NCBI GenBank assembly: GCA_965662345.1
Contig: CBFIHE010000006.1
Coordinates: forward strand, 1 to 64,000
Origin: UBA6049 sp965662345
Lineage (GTDB): Bacteria > Bacteroidota > Bacteroidia > Flavobacteriales_G > Salibacteraceae
Length of the DNA: 64,000 nucleotides
Reading direction: 5' to 3'
The position numbers were made by a program, and so were the translations under genes. Shown piece by piece: positions 59,498-64,000 of the stretch. Positions within the stretch are counted from its first letter, which is position 1. Each line of letters opens with the position of its first letter. The notes under the pieces are model-generated. The model did no database searches. It saw only the letters and a list, made by a program, of their open reading frames with translations, and was not told the DNA's origin.

Positions 59498-60799
59498 ATG
59501 CTTCTCTCCGTTTCCGTTACAGGTATTCTCCAAGGATTATTAGGAGTAGTAGTATTGTTAGGGTTAGGATGGCTATTTAGTGCCAACCGCAAAGCAATAA
59601 ATTGGTCCTTAGTAGGCAAAGGTTTGGCCGTACAGCTCATCTTTGCCCTTGGTGTTCTAAAAGTTCCATTCATTGAATCCATTTTCGAGTGGATGAGCAG
59701 GGCATTCGTGAAAATCATTTCATTTACTTATTTCGGTACAGAGTTCTTATTCCGTTCGTTTGCTACAGGCGAAATAGACCCCGCACTCTTGAACTTTGCA
59801 TTCAACGTACTACCAACCATTGTTTTCTTTTCTGCATTAAGCAGTTTGCTATATTACTTGGGAATTCTGCAAAAAATTGTTTTTGGCTTTGCCTGGGTTA
59901 TGAAACACCTGATGAAGCTCAGCGGGGCTGAGAGTTTAGCAGCTGCGGGCAACATGTTTATGGGCCAAACAGAAGCACCTTTATTGGTAAAGCCATATTT
60001 GGCTCAAATGACAAAGTCTGAAATGAACGCACTCATGACAGGCGGTATGGCAACCATTGCTGGTGGAGTTCTGGCTTCTTACATAGGTTTTTTAGGTGGA
60101 GATGATCCCGCTCAACAAGTGTTGTTTGCAAAACACTTATTAGCAGCTTCTATTATGAGTGCTCCAGCAGCACTTGTAGCAGCGAAGATGCTGGTACCAG
60201 AAACGGATAAGTTTGACAATACCATGCACCTCTCTAAGAATAAAATCGGGACAAATGTGCTGGAAGCCATCACCAACGGAACAACAGACGGACTCAAGCT
60301 TGCGGTGAATGTGGCAGCCATGTTGCTTGTATTTACCGCGTTTATCTACTTTGGGAATTACATTTTGGAGCAAATCGGTTACTTGGGCGGATTCAATGCC
60401 TGGATTGCAGAAAACACCAATTATGAAACTTTTTCTTTCCAATTCATCATCGGTTATGCCTTTGCGCCCATTGCCTTTTTGTTGGGTGTTCCTTCAGCTG
60501 ATATTGTTTTGGTGGGACAGCTTTTGGGTGAGAAAACCATTTTGAACGAGTTTTACGCCTACGTAACGCTTGGTGATTTAAAAGCATCAGGCGCTTTTGC
60601 CAGTGAGAAATCAATCATTATGGCCACTTATATCCTTTGCGGCTTTTCAAACTTTGCTTCTATTGGCATTCAAATTGGCGGAATAGGAGCTTTGGTTCCC
60701 GAGCGAAAAAGCTTGTTGGCACAATTGGGTGTTCGAGCACTTATAGGCGGTACGTTAGCGTGTCTTTTTACGGCCGTAATTGTGGGTATGATTATCTAG
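59498..60799 (+). CDS. CNT family concentrative nucleoside transporter (NupC-like)
   Basis: 433 residues from ATG 59498. About ten membrane segments in the CNT pattern, with GQTEAPLLVKPYL (about 162-174, the QTEAP nucleoside-binding motif), MTGGMATIAGGVLASY (about 185-200), and the second-repeat motif GDLKASGAFASEKSI near 360. Uses an ion gradient to import nucleosides; Na+ coupling would fit the pyrophosphatase next door, but this is inference. 23 nt after the BFN gene. Confidence 0.92.
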   Translation: MLLSVSVTGILQGLLGVVVLLGLGWLFSANRKAINWSLVGKGLAVQLIFALGVLKVPFIESIFEWMSRAFVKIISFTYFGTEFLFRSFATGEIDPALLNFAFNVLPTIVFFSALSSLLYYLGILQKIVFGFAWVMKHLMKLSGAESLAAAGNMFMGQTEAPLLVKPYLAQMTKSEMNALMTGGMATIAGGVLASYIGFLGGDDPAQQVLFAKHLLAASIMSAPAALVAAKMLVPETDKFDNTMHLSKNKIGTNVLEAITNGTTDGLKLAVNVAAMLLVFTAFIYFGNYILEQIGYLGGFNAWIAENTNYETFSFQFIIGYAFAPIAFLLGVPSADIVLVGQLLGEKTILNEFYAYVTLGDLKASGAFASEKSIIMATYILCGFSNFASIGIQIGGIGALVPERKSLLAQLGVRALIGGTLACLFTAVIVGMII

Positions 60800-60883
60800 T
60801 CTCCAGAAGTTTTCCAATGTTATCAACGTAGCACCATCGGCCCGTTGCCGTTTATTAATTTGCGGTAAAATTAGAGGCAAGGT

Positions 60884-61789
60884 ATGCAGCAGTATCACGA
60901 TTTACTCAAGCAAATTTTGGAAAACGGTCAAGTTAGAGAAGACCGCACTGGTGTGGGAACAAAATCTGTTTTTGGCTATCAAATGCGGTTTGATTTGCAA
61001 GCCGGTTTTCCGTTGGTTACTACCAAGAAAGTACACATGAAATCTATCATTCATGAGTTGTTGTGGTTTGTTGCAGGAGATACCAATCTTAGGTATCTCG
61101 CCCTTAATAAGGTGAACATTTGGAACGATTGGCCTTTCCAGCGGTGGTTGAATGATACTGGTCAAGCCGATGAATTTCCCAAGTATACTCTGGAGTGGCG
61201 TGAGAAGATGAAGGAGTTTGTAAGCCTGGTGCGCGAAGATGAAACCTTCGCTAATAAATGGGGAGAATTAGGGCCGGTATACGGTAAGCAATGGCGAGAT
61301 TTTAACGGATTCGATCAATTGCGATGGGTGATAGACGAAATCAAACGGAATCCGCAATCACGCAGGTTGATTGTAAGCGCTTGGAATGCGGCTCAGATTG
61401 AAGAAATGGCCAAAGCAGGATTACCTCCTTGCCATACCATGTTTCAGTTTTACGTGAATAACGGAAAGTTGTCTTGTCAGCTCTATCAGCGCAGTGCAGA
61501 TACGTTCTTGGGTGTGCCATTTAATATTGCTTCTTATGCTTTGTTAACCATGATGGTGGCCCAAGTAACGGGTTATGAGCCAGGAGATTTTGTACATACT
61601 TTTGGAGATGTACACCTTTACAGCAACCACATGGAGCAAGTTAAGGAGCAACTATCTAGAGACTATAGACCGTTGCCTACCATGCGCATAAATCCAGAGG
61701 TGAAGCACATAGAAGAGTTTAAGTTTGAGGATTTTGAACTGGTTAACTACAATCCGCACCCATCTATTAAAGCACCTGTTGCCGTTTAG
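60884..61789 (+). CDS. thyA: Thymidylate synthase ThyA
   Basis: Methylates dUMP to dTMP using methylene-tetrahydrofolate. 301 residues: DRTGVGTKSVFGYQMRFDL (about 21-39), LGPVYGKQWRDF (about 128-139), catalytic cysteine in AGLPPCHTMFQFYV (about 181-194), and QRSADTFLGVPFNIASYALL. A moderate insertion around 85-125 makes it longer than the 264-residue E. coli enzyme. folA starts 9 nt later. Confidence 0.97.
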   Translation: MQQYHDLLKQILENGQVREDRTGVGTKSVFGYQMRFDLQAGFPLVTTKKVHMKSIIHELLWFVAGDTNLRYLALNKVNIWNDWPFQRWLNDTGQADEFPKYTLEWREKMKEFVSLVREDETFANKWGELGPVYGKQWRDFNGFDQLRWVIDEIKRNPQSRRLIVSAWNAAQIEEMAKAGLPPCHTMFQFYVNNGKLSCQLYQRSADTFLGVPFNIASYALLTMMVAQVTGYEPGDFVHTFGDVHLYSNHMEQVKEQLSRDYRPLPTMRINPEVKHIEEFKFEDFELVNYNPHPSIKAPVAV

Positions 61790-61798
61790 AGAAATACA

Positions 61799-62308
61799 AT
61801 GAAAGTATCGCTAATAGTAGCTGTAGCCAGTAACGGAGTTATTGGAAAAGACAATGACCTCATTTGGTATCTTCCTCGAGATCTAAATTATTTTAAGCGA
61901 ACTACTCAAGGGCATGCAGTAATTATGGGTAGACGTAATTATGAGAGCATTCCTGAGAAGTACAGACCGCTTCCTGGTAGAACGAACATTGTAGTAACTC
62001 GCCAAAATGAATATGAGGCACCAGGCTGTAAAGTTGTGAATTCTTTGGAGAGCGCTTTGGCATTAGCCAATGAAATAGATGATGATGAACCATTCATCAT
62101 TGGTGGAGGGCAGATTTATAAGGAATCACTTCAAGAAAATATAGTGAATCGCCTGTATATAACGGAAGTACATGCAGATTTTGAAGGAGATACCTACTTT
62201 CCATGTATTGATGAAGATGTTTGGGAAGAGGTTACAAGAGAACACCATCCAGCAGATGCTAGGCACGCTTTTGCACACAGTTTTGTAGTGTATGACAAGC
62301 GAGCTTAA
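61799..62308 (+). CDS. folA: Dihydrofolate reductase
   Basis: 169 residues: SLIVAVASNGVIGKDNDLIWYLP (in parts AVASNGVIGKDN and LIWYLPRDL), GHAVIMGRRNYESIP (about 40-54, NADPH-binding), FIIGGGQIYKESL (about 98-110). Regenerates tetrahydrofolate consumed by ThyA. The following gene's promoter overlaps its stop codon. Confidence 0.97.
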   Translation: MKVSLIVAVASNGVIGKDNDLIWYLPRDLNYFKRTTQGHAVIMGRRNYESIPEKYRPLPGRTNIVVTRQNEYEAPGCKVVNSLESALALANEIDDDEPFIIGGGQIYKESLQENIVNRLYITEVHADFEGDTYFPCIDEDVWEEVTREHHPADARHAFAHSFVVYDKRA

Positions 62309-62313
62309 ATTTG
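62282..62313 (+). promoter_or_regulatory. Promoter of the lipoprotein gene, overlapping the folA 3' end
   Basis: TTTG (62282-62285), 20 nt, TAAATTTG (62306-62313). The TAA of folA (62306-62308) forms part of the -7 element. 29 nt before the ATG at 62343. Confidence 0.6.
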
Positions 62314-62342
62314 CTATTTTAGCGGAAGTGAATCATAACCCA

Positions 62343-63176
62343 ATGAAAAACAACTTATTTTACCTTACACTATTCGCAATACTGTTAATTGGTTGTACTG
62401 AATCAGACAGAAACAACGAAGATGTAACTGTTTCTAGTTACGAATATGTAAGAGCGCAAAATGCGTTTTTAAATGTTTGGAAGGAAGTACATTCAACCAT
62501 TGTTACAGATCCTGTGCTGGGTGGGCAGACATCTGCTCCAATTTTAGACGTATGTGTAGATACGACTATGCGGGTACCTAACAATGGCCCTTATCCCATA
62601 GCACTTACCATTGATTACGGGCAAGGCGAGCTTTGCTCAGACGGTAGATTAAGAAAAGGGAAAATCATAGCGGTGCTGAACAGACCATACTCCGATTCAT
62701 TGGCAGAGGTTCGCATATCTTTTGAAGATTATTACATGGATGACTTAGCCTTTTTTGGCGCTATGCGCATAGTTAATTTAGGCGATAGTGCGCTACTACC
62801 GCGCTTTTACCAAGAGGTAGACAGTGCGCGTTTGTACCGAGATGATTTGGGTAACAAACGCCAAGATATTTGGGTGGAGTACATCAGAAACAGAGGCTAC
62901 CAAGGAACTGGAAACGATACCTATGCAGACCCAAGTGATGATGAGTTTAGACTTACAAGCGGAGCGGCAAAGGGAAGAAACACATTTGGGAAATTCTTTG
63001 AAGCCACTACTACACAAACAATAATCTCCCGCGTAGATTGCGCGTATGAAAGCGGTGGTATGATTACCATAAAGCAAACCAACTTGGCACACCGCTTCTT
63101 AGATTACGAGGGTGGATGTAACGGAGATTTTGCAGTTACCTACTACAATACAACAGAGTATTTGTCTATCCCTTAG
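62343..63176 (+). CDS. Lipoprotein of unknown function
   Basis: 277 residues from ATG 62343, chosen because it gives a clear lipoprotein signal (MKNNLFYLTLFAILLIGC, Cys 18) and follows a full promoter; a longer frame starting at 62292 overlaps folA. The mature part has paired cysteines and a strand pattern like CVDTTMRVPNNGPYPIALTI and IDYGQGELCSDGRLRKGKI, a motif seen in other uncharacterised Bacteroidota lipoproteins. No domain name recognised. Confidence 0.75.
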   Translation: MKNNLFYLTLFAILLIGCTESDRNNEDVTVSSYEYVRAQNAFLNVWKEVHSTIVTDPVLGGQTSAPILDVCVDTTMRVPNNGPYPIALTIDYGQGELCSDGRLRKGKIIAVLNRPYSDSLAEVRISFEDYYMDDLAFFGAMRIVNLGDSALLPRFYQEVDSARLYRDDLGNKRQDIWVEYIRNRGYQGTGNDTYADPSDDEFRLTSGAAKGRNTFGKFFEATTTQTIISRVDCAYESGGMITIKQTNLAHRFLDYEGGCNGDFAVTYYNTTEYLSIP

Positions 63177-63199
63177 GAGATAGGAAAGCATTATAAAAG

Positions 63200-63228
63200 A
63201 AAAGGGAGGCGAGAGCCTCCCTTTTTTT
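63200..63228 (+). terminator. Terminator between the lipoprotein gene and clpX
   Basis: 10-bp perfect stem AAGGGAGGC/GCCTCCCTT with GAGA tetraloop and T7 tail; may serve both convergent genes since the minus strand reads TTTTCTTTT after it. Confidence 0.88.
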
Positions 63229-64000
63229 ATGCTACTCTCAGCATATTCATGCCAGATTTATCTAGTTTCTTCTTGGCGTAGTCTAGCGTAATGGTAAACT
63301 GTTCTACTTTTTCTTCAGAAGACGGTATTTCAAACATGGCATCGGTCATAATGGCTTCACAGATGCTTCTGAGACCACGCGCCCCCAGCTTAAACTCTAT
63401 TGCTTTGGTGACAATAAAATCAAGAACATCTTCTTCAAAAACCAATTCTACATCTTCCATGTCAAACAATTTGGTGTATTGCTTTACCAAACTGTTTTTA
63501 GGCTCAGAGATGATGCGTTTAAGTGTATCAGCAGTAAGCGGATTCAAATGTGTAAGCACAGGGAAACGACCAATCAATTCTGGAATCAACCCAAATGTTC
63601 TTAAGTCGGCAGGATTGATGTACTGCAACAAATTCTCTTTGTCTAATTGTGCGTTTCGTTCTTGCGTATTGTAACCCACTGCTTGGGTATTCAATCGCTT
63701 GGCGATGTGGCGGGCAATTCCGTCAAATGCTCCACCACAAATGAATAGCACATTTTTAGTATTTACCTGTACGAGTTTTTGCTCCGGGTGTTTTCTCCCT
63801 CCTTGAGGCGGCACACCTATAGTAGAACCCTCTAATAGCTTTAATAAAGCTTGTTGAACGCCTTCACCGCTTACATCGCGGGTGATAGAGGCATTATCGC
63901 TTTTGCGGGCTATTTTATCAATTTCATCAATAAAAACAATTCCTCGCTCTGCGGCTTCCACATCGTAATTGGCAGCTTGAAGCAATCTGCTCAAAATAGA
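63227..64000 (-). CDS. clpX: ATP-dependent Clp protease ATP-binding subunit ClpX, C-terminal part (cut by window end)
   Basis: 258 residues are visible and the frame continues past the window edge. GIVFIDEIDKIAR (Walker B) near the start of the visible part, SVSGEGVQQALLK-type DVSGEGVQQALLKLLEG, GGAFDG, RFGLIPELIGRFPV-type FGLIPELIGRFPVLTHL and the sensor 2 motif GARGLRSICEAIMTDAMFE. The N-terminal zinc-binding domain and Walker A lie outside. Unfolds substrates for ClpP. Confidence 0.96.
   Translation of the reverse strand, partial: SILSRLLQAANYDVEAAERGIVFIDEIDKIARKSDNASITRDVSGEGVQQALLKLLEGSTIGVPPQGGRKHPEQKLVQVNTKNVLFICGGAFDGIARHIAKRLNTQAVGYNTQERNAQLDKENLLQYINPADLRTFGLIPELIGRFPVLTHLNPLTADTLKRIISEPKNSLVKQYTKLFDMEDVELVFEEDVLDFIVTKAIEFKLGARGLRSICEAIMTDAMFEIPSSEEKVEQFTITLDYAKKKLDKSGMNMLRVA

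Overview
The window is a scaffold piece from the chromosome of a Bacteroidota bacterium, most likely a marine or aquatic member of the Flavobacteriales. The evidence is a type IX secretion (T9SS) type A cargo protein, a remnant of a T9SS type B (CHU_C) domain, the Bacteroidota promoter word TAnnTTTG in front of more than 20 transcription units with few Shine-Dalgarno sequences, DUF3822 next to rsmD/coaD, an Mpl ligase, a short archaeal-type ProRS and a Na+/H+-translocating pyrophosphatase. The assembly has five runs of N; one is flanked by a 78-bp duplication that is an assembly artefact. There are no rRNA genes, insertion sequences, prophage or CRISPR.

Layout. 0-7.9 kb: lpxK, a Nif3-family protein, a coiled-coil protein whose zinc ribbon has lost its cysteines, an OMP/lipoprotein pair, proS and an unknown conserved gene. 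7.9-12.3 kb: two identical tRNA-Glu genes leading into rpsT, then radC, a polysaccharide deacetylase, upp, a small membrane protein and a HAD phosphatase. 12.3-23.1 kb (mostly minus strand): rsfS-ftsH-DUF2007-cdsA-psd, birA, pyrE with a polyketide-cyclase-like gene, a Nudix protein, and a five-gene operon (unknown membrane protein, DUF3822, rsmD, coaD, thioredoxin-like protein). 23.2-30.2 kb: a helicase, an acyltransferase, a T9SS surface protein, dnaX split by an A10 run, and rpsF-rpsR-rplI. 30.2-31.5 kb: a 1.36-kb non-coding island built of repeats, with a hairpin that could form a pseudoknot. 31.5-46.9 kb: an ABC permease, two different aconitases in tandem, a GH3-like protein, a deoxynucleoside kinase, an interrupted O-antigen ligase, mpl, a thioesterase, a Cu/Zn-type permease fused to an HMA domain, and a desaturase. 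46.9-50.7 kb (minus strand): a compact operon of a Crp/Fnr regulator, glutaredoxin-like protein, AcpH-like protein, MnmD, Nudix and a BamA-like barrel. 50.8-53.4 kb: tRNA-Leu(GAG), a PLP decarboxylase, a (TC)n microsatellite, a T9SS type B remnant and more palindromic repeats. 53.4-64 kb: hppA, pdhB, etfBA, a bifunctional nuclease, a CNT nucleoside transporter, thyA-folA, a lipoprotein and the C-terminal part of clpX.

Most genes are core housekeeping genes: envelope lipid synthesis (lpxK, psd, cdsA, acyltransferase), central metabolism (aconitases, PDH E1 beta, ETF, pyrophosphatase), nucleotide supply (upp, pyrE, dNK, CNT, thyA, folA) and translation. The observations most worth following up are the A10 slippage site inside dnaX, promoter -7 elements lying 4-9 nt from start codons (predicted leaderless mRNAs), the repeat island with its pseudoknot-capable element, and an 18-bp perfect palindrome in front of etfBA.
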